A stretch of 64,000 nt of DNA from Patiria miniata. Taxonomy: Eukaryota > Echinodermata > Asteroidea > Valvatida > Asterinidae. The notes beneath the pieces were generated by a model. The model did no database searches. It was given only the letters and a program-made list of their open reading frames with translations, and was not told where the DNA came from. Location: positions 6,700,632 through 6,764,631 of the forward strand of contig NW_024037047.1 of NCBI RefSeq assembly GCF_015706575.1. The letters run 5' to 3'. The first letter of the stretch is position 1. Every line of letters begins with the position of its first letter. This document shows positions 1-11,032 of the stretch, in pieces. The translations under genes and the position numbers were made by a program.

Positions 1-69
1 TTTTTCATTGCTCATGATTATTCATTGCTATTTCGACCAACCATCTCCCACGGTCCATGTTTGCCGTAG

Positions 70-279
70 ATGTAAATGAGTGCGCCAGCTCCCCATGTGA
101 TCACCAGGCTACCTGCGTGGACTTGATCGACGGCTACCGCTGTGACTGTCCGCCAGGCTACGAGGGTGTACACTGCCAAAACAACATTGACGACTGCCTA
201 GACCATCAATGTACCCACAATGCAACATGCTTGGATGGCTTGATGGGATACATGTGCATTTGTGACCCAGCATTCCAAG
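70..279 (+). CDS. Exon 1 in window: EGF 1 and most of EGF 2
   Basis: The acceptor is gccgtag before position 70 and the donor is gtatga after 279. The exon is phase 1 to 1. It codes a complete Ca-binding EGF (VNEC start, CASSPC, six Cys) and five of the six Cys of the next EGF; the sixth comes from exon 2. The in-frame ATG at position 57 lies in the intron and is not a start. Upstream exons must exist because the first codon is split. Confidence 0.85.
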
Positions 280-619
280 GTATGAGTGTTATGAAGAATC
301 CCCAAGCAAGTTGAGATATCCCGTGAGCGTGAGTGGAACACGGAATTATGCAGTGCGTCCGTGTCCCACATGCCACAAGGCCAAATGTTGGATGCACACG
401 CACTATATTTTCGGTGTTCCACAAGCGTGAGCGGAATAACAAATATTTCAGGTTGAAAATGGCATATCTCACATCACGGCAGTCAACAATAGTTTTATTA
501 TATTGTGCCAATATCTGGAAAAGATTAATGGGTGATTTTTGTGACTGAATGATTTCAGTAACTATTTCCATAAATGGTTAGAAGGTCCTAACATGAAAAA
601 AACACACACAAAACAAAAG

Positions 620-787
620 CAACCAAGCCCATTCCGGCAAGCTCAGCGGTTGAGTCAAGACGTAGCGTAGGAGGTAGTGGGTTCGAGTCCCACCTGAGTA
701 GTTTGTGAATTTTTTTCTCAAATGCAACTCCAACATCACTTAGTATGCAGTGCTTTTAAAATATGTCAGTGAAGGGCAAACCCAAGG
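620..787 (+). repeat. tRNA-derived SINE (family 1)
   Basis: It has an A-box-like segment (agcggttgagt) and a perfect B box (gggttcgagtccc), followed by a conserved tail ending in gtgaagggcaaaccc. Related copies lie at 9699-9882, 13620-13801 and 28050-28145 (+). It is in intron 1. Confidence 0.75.
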
Positions 788-1007
788 CAATATTGAATAG
801 ACATATATGCAGTCCATTTCGTAATTTAAAGTTCTTATAATATAAACTACAAACTGGACGCTGCATCCAATGGCATTGGCCCTAGGAATCGTGCGAAAAT
901 GTTCAATTAAACAGTGTCCAAAAAAGCATAAAAAACATTGTATACAGCTGATAATTAAACTATTCAAAAGATGGAATTTGTGTTGGGGTGGTATACATCA
1001 ATATTTG

Positions 1008-1436
1008 GTTAGTTTGCCCTTCACCGATGTATAAACACTGTATACTTAACAATTGTTTTGTTATACCTCTGTCTTGGATTCTTTGGATTTTCGGATGCAA
1101 AAATCACGAAAACAAACAGCAGTCAACACAAGAAGCATGACAACGGAATGTCACATGCATGTGCGTTTACTACTCCCACTAATGTGTGAAAACATGGTGA
1201 AAATAGTGTGGGTACCACCGTACCAACGAAAGAAGCGTTTCACACCATACATACTGTACGTACAAAGACATAGCACATATCCGATAGGGAGTGTGCCATG
1301 ACTTTTTATAAACTTAACACGGGATCGTTCTAGGCCAATGAAAATACAGTATTCAAGACGGAGGTAAAACAATTAGTTATCCCTAGTAAAAGTGAAAAAA
1401 ATCACGCGGGTGGGACTCGAACCGACGCTCTCCTGA
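1008..1436 (-). repeat. SINE family 1 pieces in reverse orientation
   Basis: The SINE tail occurs reversed at about 1008-1045 (tttgcccttcacc) and the B-box head reversed at about 1400-1436 (ggtgggactcgaacc). The 350 bases between do not match the family, so this is either an interrupted copy or two fragments. Apart from this and the first SINE, intron 1 (280-1506) shows nothing I recognise. Confidence 0.5.
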
Positions 1437-1506
1437 TAAATAAACAAAAATTTGTGGCCGCAAAATCACAGAAATTTAGAAACACTCCTGTTTCCTTTCC
1501 CTGCAG

Positions 1507-1648
1507 GCACTTACTGTCAGGTGAACGTTGACGAGTGTGTCTCGGCGCCATGCCAGAATAACGGAGTGTGCCATGACGGAATCGGGGAGTATCGCTGCGA
1601 GTGTCTGTCAAGCTATCACGGGGTCAACTGTGAACAGTTAAAGACAAG
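1507..1648 (+). CDS. Exon 2: end of EGF 2, EGF 3
   Basis: The acceptor is ctgcag and the donor is ag|gtaaga. The exon is 142 nt, phase 1 to 2. It begins G-T-Y-C, closing EGF 2, and carries a full EGF with CVSAPC and a DEC calcium-binding motif. The odd phase 2 end is confirmed by exon 3, which supplies one base to finish a Ser codon. Its last ~20 nt and donor are copied many times in the following minisatellite. Confidence 0.85.
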
Positions 1649-2910
1649 GTAAGAATCACTGATGGCATTGGTCCATTTACCACAGTGTCCAAGTGTGAAC
1701 AGAAAAAGATGAGGTAAGAATCACTGATGACTTTGGTCAAATTACCGCAGGTTCCAGTATGACGAGGAAAAGAGTAGGTGAGAATTACTCTTGACCTCAG
1801 TCAAATTACCACAGTGTCCAGTGTGAACAGAAAAGATGAGGTAAGAATCACTGATGACCTTGGTCAAATTAGCACAGGTTTCAGTAAGATAGGAGGTAAG
1901 AATCACTGTTGACCTCAGTCAAATTACCACAGTGTCCAGTGTGAAAAGAAAAGATGATGTATTAAATCACTGATGACCTTGGTCAAATTAGCACAGGTTT
2001 TAGTAAGATAGGAGGTAAGAATCACTGTTGACCTCAGTCAAATTACCACAGTGTCCAGTGTGAACAGAAAAGATGATGTATTAAATCACTGATGACCTTG
2101 GTCAAATTAGCACAGGTTTCAGTAAGATAGGAGGTAAGAATCACTGTTGACCTCCGACAAATTACCACAGTGTCCAGTGTCAGCAGGAAAAGAGGACTCA
2201 ATAAGCATCACATATGACCTGGCTAAATTACTACAGGGTACAATGTGAAAAGAAAAATGCAAGGTGAGAATCACTGATGCCCTCGGTCAAATCAATACTG
2301 GGTCCTGTGCGAACGGGAAAAGAGGAGGTAACAATTACAGGACCTCGGTCAAATTATCATGGGGTCTGTGTGACAAAAAAAGGCGAGGTAAGGATCATAG
2401 ATGACTTTGGTAATACACTCAACCAAAAAAAGAAAGTCCTCCCCCCTTAATACTTTTTTGTCTAACTCAAAAACTACTGGGCACATCTTGCTCAAGTTAC
2501 GACTGATCAGTACAGAAATTCCTTAGCAATCCAGCCATACTCTTTGTTTGGCCGAAAAGAGTAATAATGTGTAAAAAATGATGCAATTTATGACAAGTGG
2601 TACCGAAAGAAAAATTGCACTTTTGAACACTTGCAAGGTGAGTGTGAACCGCAACATGCACACATACAAAAGTGCAACTGTTTTCGGTATCGTTTGTCAT
2701 AAATTGCATATATTCGTACACATTATCACCGTTTAGGGCCAAATAAAGAGTATGGCTGGATTGCTAAGGAATTTCTGCACTGGTCAGTCATAATTTGAGC
2801 AAAATGTGCCCAGTAGTTTTTGAGTTTAGACAAAAAATATTGGAAGGGGGGACTTTCTTTTTTGGATGAGTGTATTACCACAGTATCCATGTGTGAAAAA
2901 GAAATTTTTT
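1631..2910 (+). repeat. Minisatellite built on the exon 2 splice donor
   Basis: Units of about 50-66 bp repeat a donor-like core (aggtaagaatcact), then gacctyggtcaaattaccacag, then tgtccagtgtgaacag. The first unit overlaps the real end of exon 2. A fold-back element at 2411-2876 splits the last unit. The rest of intron 2 (2911-3634) shows nothing I recognise. Confidence 0.85.
2411..2876. mobile_element. Fold-back MITE inserted in the intron 2 minisatellite
   Basis: The ends are inverted: taatacactcaacc on the left and gatgagtgtatta on the right, with arms of roughly 150 bp. Minisatellite sequence resumes directly after it. A related left arm lies at about 36351-36530. No coding capacity. Confidence 0.75.
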
Positions 2911-3634
2911 AAACTGATGACGTCACCTGGCAAAGCTACTTCGAGATTCAATGTGAGTAACGGCCGGTTGATGTGTGCAAAACACTTTCACCCTTTTTGC
3001 TCCGCTGTTCCAGAGTTGTACTGAACCAAAATGTACATAGAGCAACTCAAGTCAATCTAAAAGGAATTTGTTTTCAGACTGGACAACTTTATGCATACAT
3101 TTTCCAGTCATATCAAATAACTGCAACAGATGATCTAACATGTGTATATACCTTATCATTGTTTAAAATGTCACGCTTAAAGGCACGCATATTTTATTTA
3201 TTCATTTTCAATAATAACACAACTCGGAATCAAAGAAGCATGTCAAAAACCACACCTGTTCAAGCTTCAGCTCAGTGGATATTACACTTTTGGAGAAAAC
3301 TGCGAAAACACATCTTCATTTTTCTTGAAGCAAGCATACATTTCTGTTGAGAGCGCGATGGCAAGGTCCTATAGGAAATGAATGATACTTCTGCTTTTCT
3401 TGAAAACGGCAAAAAGATTTCATGTTAAGGATTTCAGCAGGTTAATTTTATAATTTTTGTAAATGTTTCTATATGCCTTGAATTCTTATCTTAGGAATAA
3501 TTTATTTCAACGTAGTTTGAAACAGGTGTGAGGATATATCTTTCACAAGGTTGAGGTTGCTCCATATAATCATTTTGAAATGGGAGATATTAAACCCATC
3601 ATTTCTTGTTTTGTTTGTTGTTTTGCTTTGACAG

Positions 3635-4170
3635 TTGTTCTCCAAGCCCCTGCCAGAATGGCGCTGCATGCATGGTCGTTGGGGCCGGGTACCAGTGTAT
3701 GTGTAGCCCAGGTTATATCGGCATTGACTGTGAAGTGGACACCAATGAATGCCTCAGCAATCCTTGCTGGAACGGCGCAACGTGCACGGACAGGCCCAAC
3801 GCGTACCGCTGCACATGCTTGACTGGCTTCACAGGTTCCCGTTGCGAGGGCGATATCGACTGGTGTGCCTCGTCGCCGTGCCATGACGGCGCGACGTGCG
3901 TGGACGTGGTGGAAACTTTCCGCTGCGTGTGCCCGCCACTGCGCTCAGGCCCTCTGTGTGACCAGACTCCTTGTCAGAATGGCGCCCTCTACCTCCCAGG
4001 GGATGATGGTAGGGCAGACGCATACACCTGTACTTGTCAGCCGGGGTACCTGGGTCGGGACTGCGAAATAGATATTGATGAGTGCGCGTCAGAACCGTGC
4101 TCTAATGGAGGAACGTGCCGTCAGCATCAGATCAATGCGTTCATGTGTGAATGCCCGCCGGGTTTTCAAG
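3635..4170 (+). CDS. Exon 3: EGFs 4-8
   Basis: The acceptor is gacag and the donor is gtaagt. The exon is 536 nt, phase 2 to 1. It codes four normal EGFs and one degenerate module (about 3955-4068) that lacks Cys1 and Cys3, the pair that would form the first disulfide. The last EGF is completed by exon 4. It is higher in GC than the surrounding intron. Exons 2+3 (142 and 536 nt, phases 1-2-1) match exons 5+6 (142 and 530 nt, same phases), pointing to a block duplication. Confidence 0.9.
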
Positions 4171-4519
4171 GTAAGTTGTGGAATCTCGTTTGTACAGCCA
4201 ACAGTTACATCTATTGTATATTGGACTCCATTTAAGAACAGTAATGATAATAGTTATGGATATTTGCGCACATATATAACGGTATTGGTGCTCAAGGCAC
4301 TACATAATAACCTGTGCTCATTTTGGCCCATACAAATATTTCAAAGACCATCTCGGCTCCTGGCGTACAGCTCGATGCCATAGCAGTACAGAGCAACTAT
4401 AATCCAATCTATCACAATTTAGCGCGCTGTGTACACCAGCCACTCACAAGAGCTGCAGTACCCGTGTCAAACCCCAGTGTGTAGGACACGATACATGTGC
4501 TTACCCTGGTTCTAACACC

Positions 4520-5221
4520 TATACAGCGTGTGTCAATAAAAACGCAGGATTCAAAGCGATTTTTTTCTGAGAAAATTATGCTACTGGTGTGCCTAATTTG
4601 ATAAGGATTTGATTGTCCATAATTTCATCTTTAACAAGATTTTTGTTTGGTGGAATTTGGACTTTTGGTTCAAAAGTTATGACAAGTTTTGTGAAGCCCT
4701 TCTGAAGCGGGTTGGTCTGATTCAATGACCTTAACACAACGACCAGTTATGTACAATGCAGGTATGCATTGAAGACAATTAAACCAGAACAAAACTTTCT
4801 TTGAAACAACTGATGATAAGTATCACTTAAATTTAATAACTGGACTATCATTGTTTCAAAGCATCATGAATGTCGTCTCTGACATATCAAATGACATTGA
4901 TTGTGGACTAAAGGATTATGTAAGCCTAATCCTGCCACACATGTCCTTCTTTGTGATCCACAAATACTTTCACCTGTACTGAATTCAAACCTTTCATTAG
5001 GTATGTGTGATTTCACAAATCAGACCAGCTTGGAATTTATAACCCTTCTTCAATGTACTCTATCTCTGGACAGGATTGTCCAAATGAGATGGGATAAAAA
5101 GCATAGTGAAGAGAAGGAAAGGTACTTTGAAAAGAGGGTTAACATTATGATGAATAGGGGTGGTTTATATTCTTAATATTTTTGTTTCTAATCCTGCGTT
5201 TTTATTGACACACGCTGTATA
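4520..5221. mobile_element. Terminal-inverted-repeat element, about 700 bp
   Basis: Perfect inverted ends of about 32 bp start tatacagcgtgtgtcaa and end ttgacacacgctgtata. The TA at the very ends fits a Tc1/mariner-type TA target duplication. The interior has no frame that I recognise, so it is a non-autonomous or decayed element in intron 3. Confidence 0.7.
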
Positions 5222-5703
5222 TGCATGCAAAGAGAAATTCACGACTCATTTTCTTGTAAAATTTCAGCCATAACATTTAACATCTTGGTGTAGTGGAGGG
5301 CTCATGGCATGTTCTTTTTCATAATTTAGGCGATACTCTAATTGAAACTAGATCTTAGTATATAACCCAATAGCACTGTGCCTAGGGCCTAAAGAAATTG
5401 GGGGGGCCCAGGGCCATACCAAAACACCACAATGTGCCATATAAAACACACGTTACCAAACCCCCACACCAGAAAAGTTTTAAAAAGTTTTAGCATCTTT
5501 CTCTGAATTTTTTATTTCACCGACTGACGCTGATGTATCATGTACAAGTACGTAGAAGTTACGTGTATAAACAGTTTGTTGTTCTGAAGCATTAAACATT
5601 ACGGTAGTTGTCAACATTTATTGTGCTTTTTTTTCTGCATGTTTGGAAACTTTGACCTTTTGTTTACAAACTCAGTTGCCCATATTTTCCCCCACAATTT
5701 CAG

Positions 5704-5931
5704 GGGAATCATGCAATGATGACATCAACGAGTGTACGTCTGATCCTTGTGGAGCTGGTAGCACCTGCCAAGATGATATCAATGGATACACCTGCCTCTG
5801 TGGGCCAGGACTCACTGGTACCCATTGCCAGGATCCTATCGACTACTGTGAACCATCAGCTTGCCGTAATGGGGCCACTTGCCTTAATACAGCTGGAACA
5901 TACCAGTGTGTATGTGTTGCAGGATTCACAG
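5704..5931 (+). CDS. Exon 4: end of EGF 8, EGF 9, most of EGF 10
   Basis: The acceptor is tttcag and the donor is g|gtaatg. The exon is 228 nt, phase 1 to 1. It starts G-E-S-C to close EGF 8, then carries a Ca-binding EGF (DINEC, CTSDPC) and EGF 10 up to Cys5. Both EGFs keep the C-x4-[ST]-C O-fucose pattern. Confidence 0.87.
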
Positions 5932-5953
5932 GTAATGTATTAATTGTCTGGTC

Positions 5954-6671
5954 CAGCGGTGTAGCCATGAAAAGCGTGGGGGCGCACAACACCCACCTCT
6001 GCCCCCCAACAGAAATTGTCGTCCCTCTAGTCGCCACCCACTGGAAGTTTGTTAGTGAACTGGTTAAAGCTATAGTCCATCATTTGTAATTTGTGCATTT
6101 TGTTTGTTTGAAGCAACAAAAGGGTTCAAAATCTAATGAAGGATACTGAACAACTAACCTGATGAAGTTTCAGCTAAGCTTCAGCTGTACATTCCGAGAA
6201 AAACAGCATTCTAAGATCTCAATTTCAAATCAAAAGTTACTGAATCATGTTTTGAATTGTTTTGAATTGCAGCTATACGCGACGTAGCGCACTGATCCGA
6301 CGAATTATAACAACCGCGCGCGCGTGTGCGTCGTTCCAATACTTGTGCGCGCTGCGCTGAATAACAAAACGAACTACTAATTTAAATTTTCCTACGGTGC
6401 TTCTTAAGAATCACCATTGGAAATGCCTTCTTTCGTTGATTACTTCAAAATGACAGCTTCCCAGAAGGAATAATTTCACAGGGAGTTTAGTTCCCTTACT
6501 ATCTTTCAACCAAGTTTGTTTTTCAACAATAATTACGCCAGTTACTTTTCAGATGGCTGCAAATGATGGACTATAGCTTTAACACGTTTATAACAGAAAT
6601 TCCCCCACCGGAACATCCAGCTCCCTCCCCCATTCAACCCCCCTGTGGCGAGAACCCTTGCTGCACCGCTG
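5954..6671. mobile_element. hAT-like MITE, split by a second MITE
   Basis: The ends are cagcggtgtagcc and gctgcaccgctg (inverted). The flanking 8-mers gtctggtc and gttaggtc match at six of eight positions, as expected for an aged 8-bp hAT duplication. Outer arms are rich in C on one side. Confidence 0.55.
6064..6582. mobile_element. TTAA-flanked MITE nested in the hAT-like element
   Basis: TTAA at both ends is followed by inverted termini (agctatagtccatcatttg and its complement, 19 bp). It contains a CG-rich stretch near 6300-6350. A related, incomplete copy is at about 12716-12870. The rest of intron 4 (6672-7543) shows nothing I recognise. Confidence 0.7.
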
Positions 6672-7543
6672 GTTAGGTCTAGCTTGTCAGTCAAACAGGA
6701 GGCATTGACCATTTAGATCCCACCTTTTGGTAAGGTGACTATATGGTTAAACTTGTCCAAATTCACTAACGAGCACTGTGAGAATACTCTAAGTAGACCA
6801 ATCTGTTAAAGCCCCGCCCTTTGGTGTTTGGCCAATCATAGCCGTGTGAACAAATTACATACTGGAGATCTGCAAATTGTACAACTTTTATTCCAGTGGT
6901 TACAGGTTCCATTCCCCTCTGGTCAAGAGACCGATCCATTAAGCCCCGCCCACTGTACACACGGGCAATCGAATCAACATGTGCAAATTCTGCAATGACA
7001 CACCACATGTTCCAGCTGTGCATGTCATACGCCTGTGCAGACTCTCTTGGTTTACTATATTCCCGAGGACAATGCTTTGTGTTTCTCTTTGTCCCTGTAA
7101 TATAGCACTCTCGATCTCATAGACTATAAGCACACATACCTACTACAGAGGACCGTTTTTGAACAAAAGACCCAACTCCCGAGGATTGAAAGGATCTGTT
7201 GTTCTCCCTTTGTGTGTCGGTCCTCAGGGGTTATGTAGAACACACACACATACAAGCATAGGTTCACTGTCGATCGTGGACATCCTATTGTCCCTCTTTT
7301 GTTTGTGCTTTAACATCTTAGGAAGACTCCTATTGGTTTTGTGCACAACCCCAATCGCGGATGTATGCTGGGAATCGTGGATGATATTGTTCTCTTTTGT
7401 TCTCTGGAATTTTTCGTCCACGGTTTGAAAAGATGAACACGGACACCTGTCCGACTGTTCGTGCACGCATGTCAAACATTGAAGTCGTGGATGTGATTGG
7501 ACAAAGCGCTATTTGGATGGATCTATTTTGTCTTTGATTATAG

Positions 7544-7685
7544 GTACGGATTGTCAGCTGGACATAAACGACTGCCTGTCAGAGCCCTGCATGCACAACG
7601 GTGTCTGTGTGGATCACGTCAATGGCTTCACGTGTACTTGCCAGCCAGGATTTGTGGGCATGCAGTGTGAAGCCTGCAGCAATGA
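7544..7685 (+). CDS. Exon 5: end of EGF 10, EGF 11, start of EGF 12
   Basis: The acceptor is attatag and the donor is ga|gtaatt. The exon is 142 nt, phase 1 to 2. It carries T-D-C to close EGF 10, a full EGF (DINDC, CLSEPC), then the first Cys of EGF 12 (E-A-C-S-N). The frame meets GAG TAA directly at the donor, so an unspliced transcript would stop there. Its length and phases are identical to exon 2. Confidence 0.82.
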
Positions 7686-7771
7686 GTAATTAAACCATGA
7701 TTTTATTATTTGTTGGGATGTGAGCACAAGTGACAAAGCGAGAGCTGGGGTACTAGACCACTGGCAGAGAC

Positions 7772-8265
7772 CATCACTGGACCGAGCCCAGTCTAATGTG
7801 GCCTTCTTAGATGTAGGTAGCTCTCCGGCACTTAACTGGTTCGTCACTCGTCACTCAAATTCTGATTGGAGGCAGGTGGATCTGGACAGCGACGCATACA
7901 TTGGGGATAGCCTGATGACTGTATGATCATGGAGCTATAAAAAAGGCTCCGTGGTATGATCAAGGACAAACCATGCACTACCACCGTATGTGCGAGCATA
8001 TTTATGGTCGTTAACTGATTAAGAAGACTAGAGCAGGCTAGTCGAAATGTTGAGACCAAAGACAAGTTCTTTTAGAACTTAAAGCAGGACAAGTTCCTTT
8101 CAGAACTAAATATCTTCTAAGCAGAAGTTATAACCACATGGTGTTACTGCAACTGAAACGATACTGATTAAGAAGCCATTATCTCAGCAGGGTGCTCATG
8201 AATGCAAACCCGGGAATCCTTGGTTTGCGAAAGCCACATTAGACTGGGCTCGGTCCAGTAATGAT
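7772..8265. repeat. Inverted repeat pair in intron 5
   Basis: The segment at 7772-7803 (core accgagcccagtctaatgtg) recurs as its reverse complement at 8233-8265, about 430 bp apart. It could be the arms of a decayed fold-back element. The remainder of intron 5 (to 9144) has only a poly-A run near 8571. Confidence 0.55.
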
Positions 8266-9144
8266 TTGATCAAACGCATTGCCACATCACGCCTGACACT
8301 CATGTAAAGACATTCTATAGATTAGTGCACCTCCGTGTAAAATTGTGCGTGATATACGCATGCGAAGCGATACATGAGCCTAATGAATGAGCATCAGGTG
8401 CCGACGGTAATTCGTGTTTGAATATGGCTCTCCCAGTGTTTTTTTTTCTCCAATTTGCAACTGTTGAGGGGGTACACTGATTCCATTGCGAGATATTTGT
8501 TAATACAACATTAAGTTTTTTCCTCGCTGTTCCTTGACTTTTTTTGTCATTGCTTCGTATACATGCCTTTAAAAAAAAAAAAAATTATCATTTAACTTGT
8601 CATGTGCCATGAGTTCAACTCATGATCTGAACGATGTATGAAGACAAGTTGCTCCAGAGTTGTTTCAACTGACCGCAATAGTCAATCTTTTGGTGTTGCA
8701 TGTAGTTGCTCGTAATTGTTTCAAACCTCAAATTGTTCACGTACTTAATTTAAATCTCATCAACAAGTTTAAAACAATTTTAGAATTCCATTCTGCAATG
8801 GGCAGAATTCATAAAAAATTTGCATTTTGTTACTTTCTAGTACTTCAACAAGATGACGAGAGGAAGACGTCTTTGATGGACCTGTCTAAATGTGGCATTG
8901 TCGCTCGCAACAGATGTCTGCCAAATACCACTATTACTACTATGTTCTATTTTATTCTAGTATACAAATAAAACTTGGGTTTAAGGTATATAGTTGAAAA
9001 CACCCTGAGGTATAGGAAAATGACAAACTATGACTCCCGAAGCAACCAAAACGTAGTTTGAGGTTTGCTAGTCGAGTAGTATTTTGTTTATATTCATCTA
9101 TTTTTTTGGAAATTCATGTTGTTGTTTTTTATTTCATTCTATAG

Positions 9145-9674
9145 TTCCTGCCATAATGGTGGCACTTGCATTGTTGGCATTGGCGGTGAGTTCTCTTGCG
9201 TCTGTCGGAATGACTTCAATGGTGCCCAGTGTGAAGTACCAATCAGCTACTGCCTCAGTAGTCCCTGCCAGAACGGGGGTTTCTGTGTTGACACTTCTTG
9301 GGGTCTCCGCTGCCTGTGCTTGCAGGGATACGGCGGACCAAACTGCGAAAACGATCTCGACGAGTGCGCCTCGTTCCCATGCGTTCACGCCACGCAGTGC
9401 GTAGATGGCGTCAACCGCTACACGTGCACCTGCGAGGGCGGCTACAGTGGCGTCAACTGCGAGTTGAATATTGACGAGTGTGCAAGCCAGCCGTGCTACA
9501 ACGGAGCAACTTGCCTAGATCTTGTACACGACTATACCTGCCTGTGCGTCCAGGGGTACACAGGCCAAGGCTGTGAGATCAACATCAACGAATGTGACGA
9601 AAGTCCCTGTTTTAACGGCTTATGCCTTGATGGCATCAACAGTTTCTTGTGCGTTTGTTTTCCAGGCTCAACAG
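9145..9674 (+). CDS. Exon 6: EGFs 12-16
   Basis: The acceptor is ttctatag and the donor is g|gtaaga. The exon is 530 nt, phase 2 to 1. It begins at Cys2 of EGF 12 and codes four further EGFs, the last completed by exon 7. Calcium-binding motifs (DLDEC, NIDEC, NINEC) recur. EGF 16 has a one-residue shorter Cys2-Cys3 loop (CFNGLC). This is the counterpart of exon 3 in the duplicated exon block. Confidence 0.9.
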
Positions 9675-9698
9675 GTAAGAATTTTATTTTATTCACCC

Positions 9699-9882
9699 AG
9701 ACTCGAACCAGCCAACCAACTCCGGCAAGATCAGTGGTTGAGTGGTATAACATCTGCACTAGTGGGTGAGACTCGAGAGGTCGTGGGTTCGAGTCCAACC
9801 CAAATAGTTTGTGAATACTTAGCTCAACACTGAGTATAAACAGTGTTTGAAAAATATTTAGGTGAAAAAGGATCAAACCCAT
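9699..9882 (+). repeat. tRNA-derived SINE (family 1)
   Basis: It has the head cgaaccagccaacc, A-box-like gtggttgagtggt, B box gggttcgagtcc and the family tail with a tgagtataaacagtgttt segment. It lies 25 bp into intron 6, just after the exon 6 donor. Confidence 0.75.
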
Positions 9883-10339
9883 AATTGAGGTTTGAGGTTA
9901 CCAAGCAGGCTATAGCGAGTCAATTTTTTTCACAGCACTATAATAATAATAATAATAATTATAATAACAACAGTCAGGTTCTTAGGCCAAAAAAAATAAG
10001 TCTCCTGTTTCTGGTATGGAGCTTGCCCCAAAAGTGGTGCGGCAACACGGCTTTTTTTTTTTTACCTGAATTTTTTTGCTTCAAATGTCGGCTGATGACT
10101 GCAAATGGTGCCCGACTAAACTTAGTGCAAATATATGGGAGTCCAGAGAGGCCACATAAAGCTTATTCTCGATCATAACCCCCTCTAAAAACACGTTAAA
10201 ATTGTGCAGCAGCAGGATTCCAGTCAAACCAGTGAGTTATGCGGTTTTGAGACATCATCTTTCATTAAAAAAAAAAAATCATTTTGCTGACGCGCATGGC
10301 TACGGCGACGCGCGCGCATACCAGAAATCAGAGACTTTT

Positions 10340-10505
10340 TTTTTTGGCCTTATGTAGCGCTTTTAACTAAGATCAAAGCGATTTACATTATTATTACCTC
10401 TGACCATTGGGCTAATTGAACATTTTAAATACCATCTGAGCTTCCTGGGGAATATACAGCTAGCCCAAATATATAGCCCAATTGGGTGCATTCCAGGCCA
10501 TGATG
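10340..10505 (-). repeat. Remnant of SINE family 2 (3' part, reversed)
   Basis: The segments ttattattacc, accattgggctaattgaac and gagcttcctgggg correspond in reverse to the 3' half of the SINE at 21795-22170. Diverged and headless. Confidence 0.4.
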
Positions 10506-10510
10506 ATCCT

Positions 10511-11032
10511 TTAAAGGGAAAATACAACATTTGCAAACATCAAAAAATAAAACTATTCAATCATTTTGAAATACCTTGCTGGACTGTTAGTGAATGACAG
10601 TGTAAAGCATCCTGTAAAATCATGGCACCTGGTATACTGTCATTTTCAAGAAAAGTGGTATTTTTGTATCAATTTCCAACGCTGATCGGCCGATCAGCGT
10701 TGGAAAAAACTGGCTTTTTTTCAAATACTGGCCCCAGTTGACCCTCGCACTTGTTTGCAATCGATTACACACCTATGAACGGGTACAAGCCAGCTAGACT
10801 GGTTCCCTGACCTTACAATTCCCCAATATATGTAAACTGCTCTGTTTCTTCTTCAATGGAGTCAGGGAACCAGACTACAGGAAAATGATCGTTTTTCTTG
10901 GTTTTTATAGCATTTTCGAACCCAAAACCTAAAAAAAGTCAGTGTAACTATATTTGCTATATATTTCCAACCCCCCAATTCCATCCATTTCTGAAAATGA
11001 CAGCAAAAGCAAATGATGTATATTCCCTTTAA
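10511..11032. mobile_element. TTAA-type palindrome-centred MITE, copy A
   Basis: TTAA AGGGAA at the left and TTCCCTTTAA at the right, with terminal inverted repeats and TTAA duplication as in piggyBac-type elements. A perfect 34-bp palindrome sits at 10673-10706 (left arm core caacgctgatcgg). Inner repeats ggttccctgac/gtcagggaacc flank the second half. The following stretch to 11556 (end of intron 6) has only homopolymer runs. Confidence 0.8.

Noticed and set aside
57..69. ATG at 57 as start of the EGF gene
   Set aside because: It lies before the splice acceptor at 68-69; the first codon of the exon is split, so coding continues from upstream.
4901..5176. 91-codon frame inside the 4520-5221 element
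   Set aside because: Too short for a transposase and without a DDE or DNA-binding motif that I can see.
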